Shown: positions 14,701 through 29,700 of the stretch, in pieces
How the letters are laid out: each line of letters opens with the position of its first letter
How positions within the stretch are numbered: position 1 is the stretch's first letter
NCBI RefSeq assembly: GCF_000764305.2
Contig: NW_025940911.1
Coordinates: 33,783 to 97,782, forward strand
From: Hyalella azteca
Lineage: Eukaryota; Arthropoda; Malacostraca; Amphipoda; Hyalellidae
DNA: 64,000 nucleotides
Reading direction: 5' to 3'
Made by a program: the position numbers and the translations under genes
The notes under the pieces: generated by a model
What the model saw: only the letters and a program-made list of their open reading frames with translations
Databases searched by the model: none
What the model was told of the DNA's origin: nothing

Positions 14701-17700
14701 GTTTTTTGTATGGAATCGCGTTGGAATTGATATAATTTAAGAAAGTAATTTTAATGACTGAAGAGAGTTAATGAATCTTCAATAAATATGTTGAAGAAAG
14801 CCCGCAGAGGAGAACAATATTATTTGCCCTTTACTCGTAAAAATAAAATATTTAGTATTAGTCATATTCATCATTCGTCATTTATACAACCTGGTACGCG
14901 TCTATTTAGTAACGAATGCTAATTATTTTTCGGAATTTTTATGACCATTTCCAACAATTGCTAAAATTGTGAATTGTGTGTGCTCTATCATTGAAATTTA
15001 CATTTAATGCATGTACATTTAGCATATACATACATATATTTAATTTGGTTAAGAATAATCACATTAAAAATATATGAAATTTATTCAGAAATAATGCATC
15101 CTAGGTGGGGCCAGTAACGTTCATCGTGGGCGCGTACAACACCAAGCAAGGCTGGGTGACGGGACCACCCATTAACGTCACATTTGTTGACAAAATCGCT
15201 GGGTTCTCTTTATCCGACGACGGAGCGCTGGGATCAGTGGTGAGTAGAACGTTACGTAGCACAGATATTTCGTTAATATACATAAGTAAGCAGTTATATA
15301 ATTATCAATACAACACTGACAATTTTACAATACAATACATATAATACAGACTAATACAATACAATGCAATACAATTTAAGACTAATTGCTACTTCTGTAC
15401 CGTATGTACAAAGTTAAATTATCAGTACAATACTGACTATTGCACAATACAAAACATATAATACAGACTAATACAATCCAATTTTACAGAATAAACGCTA
15501 CGTCTGTTCTTTTATTTTTCATTTGATAAACTATAGTGGCAACGAAAAATATTAGAAAAATATATTTATTATTTCTCTGCTAACATCGGATAAATTATTA
15601 TCCGGGTATTCTCGCCATTTGCATGGAATGCTTTTGACTATATAGGGTTAAGACATCCAACATAATGTATTGAGATATCAGAAAATTATGTTTACTGTAT
15701 TAGTTGAGTCACGGCTGGGTGACCGCTATATCCACATTTATACTATAGGTCAGGTTTTGACCTTTTTCCAGTTAATCATATTATTTTGATAATCCTTAGT
15801 CATTCGTAAATATCTCTCCATCAACAATAAGTATATAATTCTGACAAGAAGATTAGTTGGTGATTAGAAGAAATAGAGAATATGACATACATCATAGATT
15901 AAGTTAGTTATGTTTTCACTGGTATCATCATGTTATCTATTATTATTTCATAAATATAATATGATCAGGCTAGGTGACGAATTTCATAACCCTGCTTCCG
16001 GCTCTGATTACTATTAATTCGTAACAGAATGTGTCGAAACCGGTGATCTCAAACTTTGAGATCCTTACCCCGATTTCTTGCCTGATGATCAACTGGGGGG
16101 ATAACTCAACAGAAGAAACCTACGGAGACCAAGCCACGTGTTGGATGGGGTTCCCGGAACTCCCCTTCAGAGGAACTATCACCTCAAATCAGATCTTGAA
16201 CCATACTTACATGTACGTAACCTTAATTTTGAGGCTTAATACATTTTTAGTGTCTGCTTAATCTCTTTAATAACATTGAGTCTCTGCAAAAACTGTATTT
16301 TTTTTTAATTTATGGTTCACAAATGCACTTTAAAATTGAAAAAACATTGCTTAAGGATAGAAAAACTACTTAGCGTGCAGGCAGTATGGATATCTTAATG
16401 TCCCACGATGATCATTGTTTAACTATATAATAAGCATTTCAAATATTATTTTTTCAGCGTTGGATCTGCCACTATAGTTTATCAAATGATCATAAAAAGC
16501 ACCAAAATCATGAAGAATAGATATTCCATAAGTAAATTTGTATACAAACCTTTTTTGAAAAAACGATATCGTAATTTTCGTTCGAACTTTAGTCAAAATC
16601 TCATCAAAGAGCGCGTTTACCTGTAGTTCTCGACTGACAAAAAAAACTGCATACTGTTAACCGCTATTTTGAAACTATATAAGTTTCACGGTCTGTGATG
16701 ATATTTCAATAACTTAATCTCAGAATGATCGTAGGCGATAGCCCATCTACGCTTAACTCCTATCAAAAATGAGCCAAACCCATGAGCAGTTCATCGATTT
16801 CTTTGGCCTCATGATCGAGTGATGAGCAACAACTTACTCACGCTTACCTTTCATCGTAATTTTAATTGCAGGCAGGAAGGCATCTTCACGGTATCGGGGC
16901 TCGCCTATGACCTAAGTCTAAACGCACTGACGTCTCAGCTGGTTGTGGTGGTGGCTGACATCCCCTGCAAGATGCCCAACGTGAGCATCGCGGACTCAGT
17001 AAAGCAGGTGTACAACGCGCCAACACAGATCAAAAGTCTCCCTATACGGGTCCAGTCGAACACCATCATCGAATGCAACAGGACCGTCACTGTAAAGTTA
17101 GTGCACAGTTAAACGGACCTAAATCATCAGTTATCTTTAACTTATGAGTCCAACTGGACATGTTCCTAGAAAAACCGAACGTTTTGACAATGCGCGTGCT
17201 TTTTTATGTTGCTAGACGCTTTCGCGACTTGCAAGCAATAGAAGAGACAGTTGAAAACGTATCGCAATAACTTTTTTTTATTTCTGCCGATCGTCGGACA
17301 AAGTTTTTAGTTATTTTTGATAAATACGGCATAATATAGAGTAGTATATAAGCACCTACTACTATATTAAGGCAAATGTCTCGAATCTAATATTTATTGA
17401 GGATGTGCAAAAAAGTTAATTAGAGTATTTATATTTTTCAGACGATACTGGACTGTAACAATGGTCAACGGCACAACAGGCCAGGCGTTAGCAGAGAAGC
17501 CGATAGAGGGAATTGTTAGCTCTTGGAATTACACGACACTTATTCTGGATGCTCTCTTTCTAGACATCGGCTTCTACAAATTCACATACACTGTCGATAT
17601 TCAGGCCAGCAAGATAGTGTCGCTCGTGAGGAGTGACTTCACGTACTACCAGGTCATTCGGGTAAGTAATACCTTTCTAACTCACCTATATGTCAATCTC

Positions 17701-20700
17701 GAATGATGGTTTCCTTGCTCACAGATTCAGGTAATCTGAGTGAGTTATGGTGTTCCAACATTTACCTGTCTCGGTCACAATCTAATTTGCTTTATCAGAG
17801 CATGCATGCAAGCGAAGGAATATTTGCTCATTCGATATTTTTACCAGGTTGACAGATTCCGCTACTCCCGTTTGAAGTTTGGTGAAATGGCCACTTTTAC
17901 AATATATAAGTAATAAATTTCAACAAACGAATAGACACAATTACAAAAGTATTCTTCTGATTATTCATAAACTAAGACCTAATCATCGCTCTCTGAAATG
18001 AGACTTGACCGGTATAAAACGCATTCATCATCTTGTCAAATCAAACGATAAGGTGACGGTGTGAGACATATTCCAGATCGCTCAGTTCTGAAAGTTTTGG
18101 AAGATTTTTAATATCAATCGCAAATGGTTAAAGCGTAGAAGAAGCTTTTGACAAATTCTACAATAATATCATTACTTATTTAATTTGAATTTAAATACGT
18201 TACGCAGAGTAACCTGAGCGCCAGCATTCTTCCTGGTGGCATCACGAGCACGAGTCGCGCGTTCATGCAGAGCCTCGACCTCAAACCCGGCACGGAGAGC
18301 GTCGACCCCGACGAGCCCGGCGTGCCGGTCAGCCATTCTATGATCATTGATTCAGTTAGGGACTTGGTAACAATTTAACCAGATTATGGCTTAGATTTTA
18401 CGTGTTTCTCAATTCGGTTTGGGACTGGTTATCGATTTAACTAGACTATGATTGAAAATTTACGTGTTTTTCAATTCGGATTGAGACTGGGTTAGGTTAG
18501 GTTAGGTTAGGTAAGGCTAGGTTAGGTTTGGTTAGATTATTCCATATTCCAACAATATGGTTTATAAAGTTATTTTATTTATCTGTATCTAGATTTCGTT
18601 GAAAATAATCATTTAGATTTCAATATTTTCTTTTCAAAATGTTCATGTATTTCATGCACCTATATAAATGCTATAGCTTCGAAGGTGATTTCTCTCGTAG
18701 GTTTAAATTTGAGCTATAGCTCAAATTTTAAGAACATCTTTTTTCAGTACAGATTCTGTTGTTCTATTACGAAGAATGCTAATTCAGTACTTAATCTATA
18801 TATTGTCGAAATTATCTATGTAAGATTGTTATGTCGTGCCAAAATTTCAAATCATTGGCCCGTGGTGACCTGACGGACATCCTTGCTACCTTAAAGAAAT
18901 TATGGTTGGTTTGCAGTTCACGAACGTAAAATGGTATTGCCGACAAGTGCTGCCGTCTGCGGAAAAACTTCAGGTGGATGCGAACAACTTTCCCCTTCCA
19001 GTCAACACGCAGCCCATCCCAGACCCCAAGACGGCAGTCGGCAAAACTGGCGGAGGATGCTTCGGCGTGGGCCCTGGTAGGTGACCGTGGGCGAGCTTCA
19101 GGGTGCTGGTGGACTACGTCTCTATCACTGTATCAGTCATACAAATTGATATCATTTCCTAACAAAAGGGGAAAAAATTTTTACAGTATATGTACCGTAT
19201 AGTCGGTGTATGTTTCATAGTGTATGTGCACCGTGTAGTCTATGTATGTTTCATAGTATATGTACCGTGTAGTCGGTGTATGTTTCATAGTGTATGTGCA
19301 CCGTGTAGTCTATGTATGTTTCATAGTATATGTACCGTGTAGTCCGTGTAGTCCGTGTATGTTCCACAGTGTCATGAGCTCCCGAGATTGTGTGCATGTG
19401 GTAGAGCGCTGACAAGTACGTATCACGGTCGATTATGGCAGCTATCAATTCTGTCAGGATAGTTTCTCTCATCGGAAAAAAATAACAGAGTTGATGGTTT
19501 TGGGTTTAATTTATTCTACAATTATACCTTACTGTAATAATCTCTGATAACCCGACACCTATCGCAAAAAAACGTGTCAGAATAAATTTGTTGGTATGCA
19601 CGATGAATACAACAATTTATTTTAAAGCTTGACGACTAAGTTCGAAGGAACAAGCTACCCTAAGTAACAATAAAAATACTTTGCTCGTGCAGGCATGCTT
19701 TCTTACAATGGTTCGATGCTGAGCTTCCAGGTTTCTTCATTTTATCTGGCCGACGCAACGTTCGAGTTCACGGTTGTCGTACAGAAGGATGAGAGACGCG
19801 CTGCAGCCACTCTAGAGATCAAAGTGGTGGCTCAACCGCCTCCTGAGGTGGCCATCAGGCAAGTGACATTCGTTCCGTTTAATCGAAATAAACGAAATTT
19901 CCATTCAGCTAAATGTACGTATTCCAGATACTTAGTTCAGTACATGATAACTATACCATTTAGAAATAAGAATAAAATGAATATTCTGGTCAATATTAAA
20001 ATATCTTGGAATTTATAATCATTTTGAGCAGTAATTTTATGATAAAAATATAAGTTCGGTGGGTCGATGTTTTTGGTACTATGGAGCTGAAAATAAATAA
20101 CAAATAACGGTTATGCGGGACTAATTTCTTTACTTGCATCAAGTAAAAGCGTAGGAGAAGACTCGAAGAACCACATGACAAATCATTTTACAGAACAATC
20201 GCATCGTATAATTATTCATGTCGTCGCTAACGGAGACTGTATTAAACTGACATTAACCTTCATAAGATTCTTAACAATTTTTTGTTAAACCTCAATGATT
20301 GCCTTTTTGGATCCAATTGCCTTATAATGGATCCAATAGCCTAAATGGACCAACACATCGCTTTATGGATATGGCATACTAGTGGTCTATATATATCCTT
20401 TAGTAAGGAAGTATATAACTGAGCCGTCTCAAAATGATTCCTTTAATGCGCGTCAGAAGTTGACGAGTTCGATTTGAGCTGTATTATTTAATATTTCGTA
20501 ACAGCAATTCTTACATATTGCAAAATAATTTCTTATAATTATTTGTCTTTAAGCTATAAAATGCCTCAAGAAGTGTGCAATGCCACTAGGGAAGTGAGTA
20601 AAATATGAGAGGCGGCACAAAATTGCCATAAAATATGAGAAAATGAAGAGACAGTATGACACGAAAACAGGTGCATTGCGTATAATTGTGTTGTGGGTTG

Positions 20701-23700
20701 AGGAGGAGGAGGAGGACCCGACAGGACTTTAATTAAATTCAATGGAGAATACCATGGTCCGATGGATAAAAAAATTTACAATGTAGCCGAAAATGTTTCC
20801 TATACAGAACACATCCTAACTATTGCCGTGACAAGTCAATCCGTCGAGGATATCATTTGAAAGAATATTTCCTATTGACGCTTCTACCATACGAGTTTCT
20901 TGTATGTCATCATACGAGATAAGTGCACCAGATACCATTTTTGTACATTGAAGGTCTTTTCAATTATTTTTTTCATTGCAATTTTATACGACGTTTTTAA
21001 AAATGTATATTATTTTTTTAGTTTTATTTTACTCGACGTTGCTCAGTATATTCCACTGGTTGCAGATGTTCTGTGCCAAGTCTCTGCCTGATGCAGAGCG
21101 ATGGTCAACTAGTGAACCCAGCGGTGCCTCTCACTCTTGTGGGCAACTGTACCAACTATTGCACGACTACTCGCTACTACAGTTGGGAAGTCAAGAAACA
21201 GTTCGTATAATTATTTATAGACAAGCTTTGAAAATAGCGTAATCACCACTATCTGCAATACGTATTTATAATTTTTTATGTGATTTCATATCTTGATTCC
21301 TTCAAGTGATTTCTGATGTAAACTAAATCTCGATTCTTCCCTATAATGCGCAACTATATATATTCAAGCGGGTTTATCCCAAATTATAGATAATAAACTA
21401 TTTTCAAAGTTTCTGAGCATTCCTAAGCCTTTTCACGAAGAAATGCTTTACGAATGCTTTTACTTGCATAGCTGTATTCTTTTGTGTATGCTAAGAGTAG
21501 CTTCACCATTTCCTCTGTTAAATATAAAGGCCTCTGATCATCATTTCCGATTTCAAATGTTAATCTTCGAAGTCGGGGACAGTGAGATCGTAGACATGCA
21601 CCCTCTTCATTATTGGCAATTCAACTTTCTCGATTCGAAGAGTCATTCCTATATACATTGTTTCTGTTAGCATTACATCAGTCGTTTCTGTTAGCATCAC
21701 CGCTGGCTTTTCCTTGGGCCCCAGGTATAAAATTTCTGATAATTGCATTGTTTCATTCAATTCGTATTCCGAATCATAAACATTGAGTGCGAACGAAAGA
21801 TTAACTGACGAATGTATGATCGGTATTCGAGGTTCAACATTTTAAGTTCATGGTGAAATAAAAGTTTGATCGACTTTTCTAGCGTTTGAAAACCGAGTTA
21901 CCACTGTATCTGCGCACCGATGATCAATGAATTGTCTTCCAAAATAAATACATGAGCTTGTACTTAAGTTACCATTTTCTATTTCCATATGTTTTAATTT
22001 ACTAACTTCAAAACTCACACGAATTTATCGCGTCTGACACAGAAACGGCGATTACATTGTCATCGATCAGCCGAACTGTGACTCGACCAAGACCAGCTGC
22101 TTGCAAAGTGAGTACGGTTTAGAGTTCGTTGTTGCTGTAATAGCCCATTCTGGCAGTGGCGACTAGGGAGGTGGGGTGATAGGTCAGTTTTTCCGGGCCC
22201 TCGGTGCCACTGGTAGTTCCACGACCATCACTGGCTCGCTGACCCGCCAGAACCATTTGGTTGCATTACACAACACCCTGGACAAGCCAGGTACTCATTT
22301 ATCAACCAGAGTTGGATGAATGGCTGAGTTGACCATGAGCTGAGCTTCCCGGTAGAACTTGTCCTCAGTGGGACTCGAACCCGGGCGCTGGGTGCGAGAC
22401 AGTCTCTATCACCACTGCACCACACAGCTAGTTTCGTCGTTTCGTAATAGCAATAGAGTTCGTCGAATGTGATTGCTATTAGTCTTATCCCTTGGTTATT
22501 TTTTTTAATGTTTTTAAATATGTACTTTCATAACTAGTATCTTCTAACTTTATTACTAAGAAATTTGTATCACGTGAGGAAGTATTTTCGTTAATTGTGA
22601 ATGAGGAAACGAACGCGTGTTACAAGAAATACCTGCACCTTTTTCTGTAGTATTTTAACTTGTTTATTAAAATTATATTTTAATGTCTAAAATTTTTTAG
22701 GAATCAATATAAATAGATTTTATAGAACACACTTGCACGTTATGTAGCAGTTTATTAGCATCTCACTAGCAACTTAATTTGTCCATTAAAATGAAGTAGT
22801 TTTAAAAATTTAAGATCAGCAAATTCATATATTGTTGGGGAGATTTCCTTCATATAGCATTTGTGTGATTGTACACAGTTAATACGAACATTTGGAGGGA
22901 ATATTTTTTAATTTGATGAATATAATTAGAAACAGTGCAAGTAAGTACCTTCGTATATGCAAATAATTTTGATTTATATGAGTATTCGAGCACATCCTAT
23001 AAGGAAACCTACTTTATCAATAATATTCGTTTAATACTTTAAATAATACTTTAAAAAATTATTAGTAATATTGAAAATTAATAATAACATTAATAATAAT
23101 ATCTAAATTAATTTTATTAATAAAATATTAATATTTGAGTACCATGTCGAGGAGAGGTAGTTTCGTTTATTGTAGGAATTTTTTATTACTAATGCCACTT
23201 TTCCTTTTCTAAAGGAGCGTAGGAACAGGCAGCATTAGGGGCAGTGAAATAAAGAATTTTCCCACCAGAACATTGCTATTTGCTAAGCAATGAAAGCATG
23301 CAAGCATTATCAGAAATCAAATATTTAACTCGGACAAAGCAAAGCAGAAGCGGGAAATAGTATTGTAATCTTTTCCAAAGCCTTACTCATACCACATTAT
23401 GAAAATTCCATTGATTTTCGAACACTAAGAGTAGCTACCACATGCGCTAATTACAAGTCATGGCGTAAATCTCGGCGCTGCAGTGTTGGCCTGATGTGGC
23501 CTGTCGCCGATTCTTTTCCTTTTCGTGCCTTGTTCACAGAAGATCTAAAATCGTGTCATTTGACCGGATCTTTTCACGACTGACGAAAGTTTGAAAAAGC
23601 TACTCGACTTCCACCGGGTTCGATATGGTGCTAGGCATTTCAAATCCGAACTAGTCTGTTCTTGAACGCGTTCATCTTGGAGCGCCAACGATGTCATCGG

Positions 23701-26700
23701 GGAGGCTGTTCCACATGTCGGTGATTCGAAGCGAGAAGAAATTTTGTCGCGTGGAGAAGTTGCAGCGCAGTTATTTTAGTTTATAGTCGTGGCCCCTGGT
23801 CTTGGTCCTTGTTTCAAGTTCTTGTAGTCCTTCGGGGACCTTGTGTCTTGAGGTATAAATAAGACATGTTTTACTACTTGTAAAACGTTGCCACCAAAAA
23901 ACGTTTATTTAGCTATTAAACCTCACGGAAAAATACTTGATCATATATCGCTTGGTAATTTTTTCTTCTATTGCTCTTACCAAATTGTTGAGAGGAAACC
24001 GGGACAAGATTCCATCGCGAGATTGTTCCTGCGCGCCAGAAACCCAAGCATTATCAGACATCAAATAATTAACTCGGACAAAGCAAAGCAGAAGCGGGAA
24101 ATAGTATTGTAATCTTTTCCAAAGCCTTACTCATACCACATTATGAAAATTCCATTGATTTTCGAACACTAAGAGTAGCTACCACATGCGCTAATTACAA
24201 GTCATGGCGTAAATCTCGGCGCTGCAGTGTTGGCCTGATGTGGCCTGTCGCCGATTCTTTTCCTTTTCGTGCCTTGTTCACAGAAGATCTGAAATCGTGT
24301 CATTTGACCGGATCTTTTCACGACTGACGAAAGTTTGAAAAAGCTACTCGACTTCCACCGGGTTCGATATGGTGCTAGGCATTTCAAATCCGAACTAGTC
24401 TGTTCTTGAACGCGTTCATCTTGGAGCGCCAACGATGTCATCGGGGAGGCTGTTCCACATGTCGGTGATTCGAAGCGAGAAGAAATGTTGGCGCGTGGAG
24501 AAGTTGCAGCGCAGTTATTTTAGTTTATAGTCGTGGCCCCTGGTCTTGGTCCTTGTTTCAAGTTCTTGTAGTCCTTCGGGGACCTTGTGTCTTGAGGTAT
24601 AAATAAGACATGTTTTACTACTTGTAAAACGTTGCCGCCAAAAAACGTTTATTTAGCTATTAAACCTCACGGAAAAATACTTGATCATATATCATACATT
24701 TCACTTGGTAATTTTTTCTTCTATTGCTCTTACCAAATTGTTGAGAGGAAACCGGGACAAGATTCCATCGCGAGATTGTTCCTGCGCGCCAGAAACCCGC
24801 GATCCGGCAAAAATCCTCGGATTATTCTTCTAATTAATATTTATTAGAAACTCGTAATGACGTAAAGCCGCGGAAAGTGAAGCAAGATGTAGCTAAGGAT
24901 AAATGCATGTAAACTGAAACAGAGAGTACTCGAAAGTGGATTGTTTCATCTCTTTGTATTTCATCTATCTTTCGATAGCTGAGGCTCATTTTCAAGAGCG
25001 AGTCTCCAGACTTGGATTTTCTCCATCAACCTCCAGACTTGGATTTCAAAGCTTGGATTTCAAATTGTATCCAAAATACCCTTGATTTGTACTACTGTCA
25101 TTTCCAAAGTTTAATTTCAAGTGTTGCAAAACATTCACCTGCTTGATAATGAAAAATGAATTTTCAAAACGTCACAATCCATTAAAATGTCATTTGGTAA
25201 CCTGCTTTTTGATCTCCCGGCGCCAACAATAAATTTTGTTGGACTCATTGACAAAACGAATAAGATTATTAATAAAAAGCATGTCTTTAACTGAACTTGC
25301 ATAAAAGAAAAGCTTCTGTCGAACTGCACCAATCTTTCTGTATTGCGTCAAAATGTGCTCGTTTACTATAAAAATCGCCAGGTTAATTTTTGGAAGAGAA
25401 ATATGGGCACTGTAACGAAAAATGTTTGCATCCATTAAGTAAAAGTGATTTATGCATTATGAAATATACTTTTTTAAGTCCAGCAGAATGGGTACTCTAA
25501 ACCGAGACCAGGGTTACTCTAAAAACACCAATTTTGAGTGATGTATTTCATGATTTCAAGTTATTTTTCAAGTAGATATTTTGTATTGCTTTCAACAATC
25601 AACATGTTTGCAGGTTTCGACTCGGGAACCGACGGTGTGACGGTCAGTATCTCCCCTTCCATGTTTGTGCTGAATCCACTCTCAGAACAGTTCACCGTTC
25701 GCCTCACCATCATCACCTCCGACAACCGAATCGGGTAAATCACCTTGCAGATACAAATTATATTAGAGCGCCAAGCTTATATACTCGTCGAAAACCCTAA
25801 GCTTTATTATGCCTGCATTTAATAATGCTAAAGCAAAGTGGCAGTTTTGCGTATGTGGAGCCTGTGACGTTCTAGCTTCTCATGTCCGAGTGATCGGTGA
25901 CCTGATAGCCTATGATGAGATGCCTTGAGGTAACGGGCTTGAACTTATATGAAAAGTTCCTTCTGCGTCTCATTCCGTATATTGAGAATTAGCCTGCGAC
26001 AGAGAATAGGCACGTGGGGCTGAACTTAAAAAAATACATAAGATGGAATTATATAAATGCTTGCATTAGATCATTTATTTCATATGATATTTTTCGCCCT
26101 ACGGTTCGTCTTATACCTGATTAGTGAGTTACCCAATTATTATTTTCATGCTATATTTTTACTTATTTATTGATTACTGCAAATTGTTTTTACATGAGTT
26201 CCAACTTGAAGAGTTGTTCCACTGTTTCAGTATCAAATTGAAGTAACTGTCACTAAGTAAACAACTGCTTCATATTACTGCATTTTTCGATTTATTAATT
26301 AGACAAAATATTTATCATAATATAACAGTTAAATTCAGAAACAGGCTATTAACTGCACTGCGGCTTGAAACACATTAAAATTTTCTTCATTTTCTTACAG
26401 ATTCTCTCAAATCTCGATTAAGAAAAATAAACCCCCCATCGGCGGCAACTGCACCATTTCATCCGACAACGGCTATTACTGTCTCATGTCAAAATTCATG
26501 ATATCGTGCGATAAGTGGCAAGACCCTGAGGGGATAGGAATCGCCGCCTACAATTTCTACTATTTGGAACACACAATTGAAGGGAAGACCGTCAAAGCAG
26601 CAATGGCCAGTACTCAGCAGATCAGCTTGTCTGCAGTTCTACCCTACGGAAATTTCAGCCTGTACGTTGAAGTCTCTGACTCATTCGGCGCGTTCACGTT

Positions 26701-29700
26701 GTGCTTCGTCAGTAATGTTTCGACCATCATGCCAACTAAAGAGATGGTGAATGCCTATAATACGAGTGGAATTTTGGCGTCTCTTTCCACAGCAGGTGAC
26801 TCTATTCAACTCACGATGTTCATCAAAGCATTGAACTCTCTCACAGCAAATGCCAACTGGAGTGACATCTCAGACAACTCGTTCAATCAAAAAAACCTAG
26901 AAGAGCAACAAGCTATTTTAGCCGAACTATCAGATTCCAAGTCGCGCCAACTTCAATCCCTAAAGAACTCTGCTCCTCCATCCAGCATCGCCGAAGTCAA
27001 CGTGTTCTCCGATGTTCTGGACAGCGTAGTGTCCGTTGTGTTGGGCAGTCAAGCTGGTTCTATGACAGTTGGATTAGATGCTAGAGAAGATTGCCTTACT
27101 TCATTGGAAAAAACCGCGCACTCCTTGCCTGGAATAACCGTTCGTTCAGCTTCCGAGTATGAACAGTTCGTTAAAAGCTCCCTTAACGTAATGACAGCTT
27201 TGATGAAAGGTATGAATGCGATTCTCGAAACTCAAGTACTCCTGCCACCCAAAGATATACAGGCTGCTGCCGACGGTGCATTAGACTATGACGGTGCTGT
27301 CCCTGATGACCCAAACATGGCAATTCCAGACAATGTTCATGATATTTACAAGCAGAGTATAATGGAAAGTACCAAGAGACAAAGTATTTCTCAGCTTAAG
27401 CGAATGAATGCTGTCGTTGAGACCATTAATACCCAAGTTTTATCAAAACTAGTTACAGGCCAAACTTTCACGACACGTTCCGCCTCTGGTACTTCGATTA
27501 ATATCGCAAAAATCGGAGAAGAAACCTTGAAAAAAGGGAGGACCATTTTGTCTCCAATTGATCAAAATAGTTCAGTCATTCTACCTGAGAACTTTTGCCC
27601 TTCAAGCTTCATAAATGAATATTCGGACTGCCTTGAAGAATTCGGATTGATGTTTTTGACGTGGCCTGTTATCACTCACTTTCATCCAGAAACTCGAACT
27701 TTATTAGCTAGATACTCTAGCATAATCGAGCTTGTGGTAACCAGCAACGACCTGCGGGTAAACGTCACGAACGCGACTAAACTGATAAATGTGGTAATTC
27801 CCCGTGATTCCGATATATATTTGAACCCTCTAATGGTGAATGTTAGCGAGAATATCAACAAAGCCGTTCCCCTGGTATTTCATTACTTCAATATCACTGC
27901 TCCGCAAGCTGGCTACATGATCGCTATTCAGCCATCATCAACTGCCGAACGCCTCGTTCTGCTTGTTGCTCATGAAATGTTCCCCGTTCCCGGAAAGTTT
28001 CTCTTCAGCGGTTTAGTTGGAGAGTTGCCTTTCATTGCTGATTACCGCACTCTGTTTATCGACTCGGACACGAACAACAACCGAACAGGGCGGTTTGTGG
28101 CTGGTATTGGAAAACTTCTCAATAATGCTCACCCGTCAAATTTTACTCGTAAAGACTTGGATGAAAAATTCGCTACGAATTACCGGTTCAAAATCACGAT
28201 TGTTGGTTGTTACTTCTATGATGAAACACAAACCCAATGGTCAGCCATGGGCTTGAAAGTGCTTGCCGCTAACGCAACCCATACAAAATGCGGTACCAAC
28301 CATCTTTCCCAGTTTGGATCAGGATTTTTACCGACTGTGAATGAAGTGAATTTTGACTTCTTAACAGCTAATATGGGCTTCATAGATAATTCCACACTAT
28401 ACATAACTCTGATATTACTTTTCGTCTTGTTCATCATTGCAATGATTTGGGGCCATTACAAGGACAAAAAAGATGTTGAAAGGAGAGGTGTTATTGCTTT
28501 GCCCGACAACAAACCTGAAGATAAATACATTTATGAAGTTACTTTCGTCACCGGCCCTGATTCGGACGCTCCATGTGAATCTCAAATATATTTCATTGCA
28601 TCAGGTGATTATGACGAAACAGAAGTACGTTTCCTGCCCAAAGCAAACCCGAATCTCTACCGTCGATACGACAGGAACACATTTGTAATGACAACGTCTA
28701 GACCTCTTGGCCCTTTGCACTACCTTAGAGTTTTTCTAGACAATAGAGGCAGGTTGCCGTACGACAGCTGGCAGCTTGAACGGGTTGTGTTCAGAGACCT
28801 CCAGAAGTTTGAGCAGTACACCTTCGAAACGAATGCCTGGCTTGCCCTCAATCGCGGTGATGGGTTGGTTGACAGAACATTCTTATGCGCCAATTACAAC
28901 GAAGATGTTTCTACTTTTTCGCAGAAGATGTACGTCAATGTAAATCGAAACGCTAATCAAGATCATATTTGGATGTCGGTATTCTTGCGTCCAATCGGCT
29001 CCCGCTACTGTCGAAAAGAAAGAATCGTTGTGTGCGCGACGTTCCTATTTGTTTCCATGCTTCTCAATGCGATGTTCTATGAGGTGGAAGGAGAGTCTCC
29101 AATAGATGCATATGCGTTCGTTGGCCCCGTTCCAATTTCTCTGTCTCAAATGTTCAAAGGCATGATTGCGATCATGCTGTTACTCCCATTTACGTCGCTA
29201 CTTGGAGCTGTATTCAAACGAGCTCGTCCAAGGAAAAACATTCGTTGTCAAGCTCTAGATGCCATCGAAAAGCAAAGAAAAAAGCAATATATTGCAAAAG
29301 GATTGCCAGAAGAAGATGCTACAGAAAAGTCAAAAGTAAGTGAAAAGAATGAAGAAGAACCCAAACCAAAGGTTAAACCTGCATTAAAATGTCTTCCGTG
29401 GTGGACGAGGCCACTTGGATGGGTTGCTTGTGCTGTGGCTATGGCAGGGTCCGTGTTCATCGTTTGGAGTTATGGAATTACTTGGGGAGAGATAACAACC
29501 GTCAAATGGTTTTCTTCGTTCTTCACTACCTTCTTGGTGTCAATTCTGGTGAGCCAATGGCTGAAGGTGGCGTTTGCTTCGTGCTTGGGCAGCATTTGTT
29601 GTTCTCCTAACCACTCTGTTGAGGACATTGACTGCGATGAAAAACTTCCTCAACTAAAGGAAGATGAAACATGGGCTTTCATGAGTCCCTTGGACCCGTC

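Noticed and set aside
18489..18536. Chromosome end
   Set aside because: The telomere-like array is about 48 bases, degenerate and inside an intron of a continuous gene.
22367..22434. Possible tRNA gene
   Set aside because: A and B boxes are present, but the sequence continues into a SINE body and is flanked by a target-site duplication.
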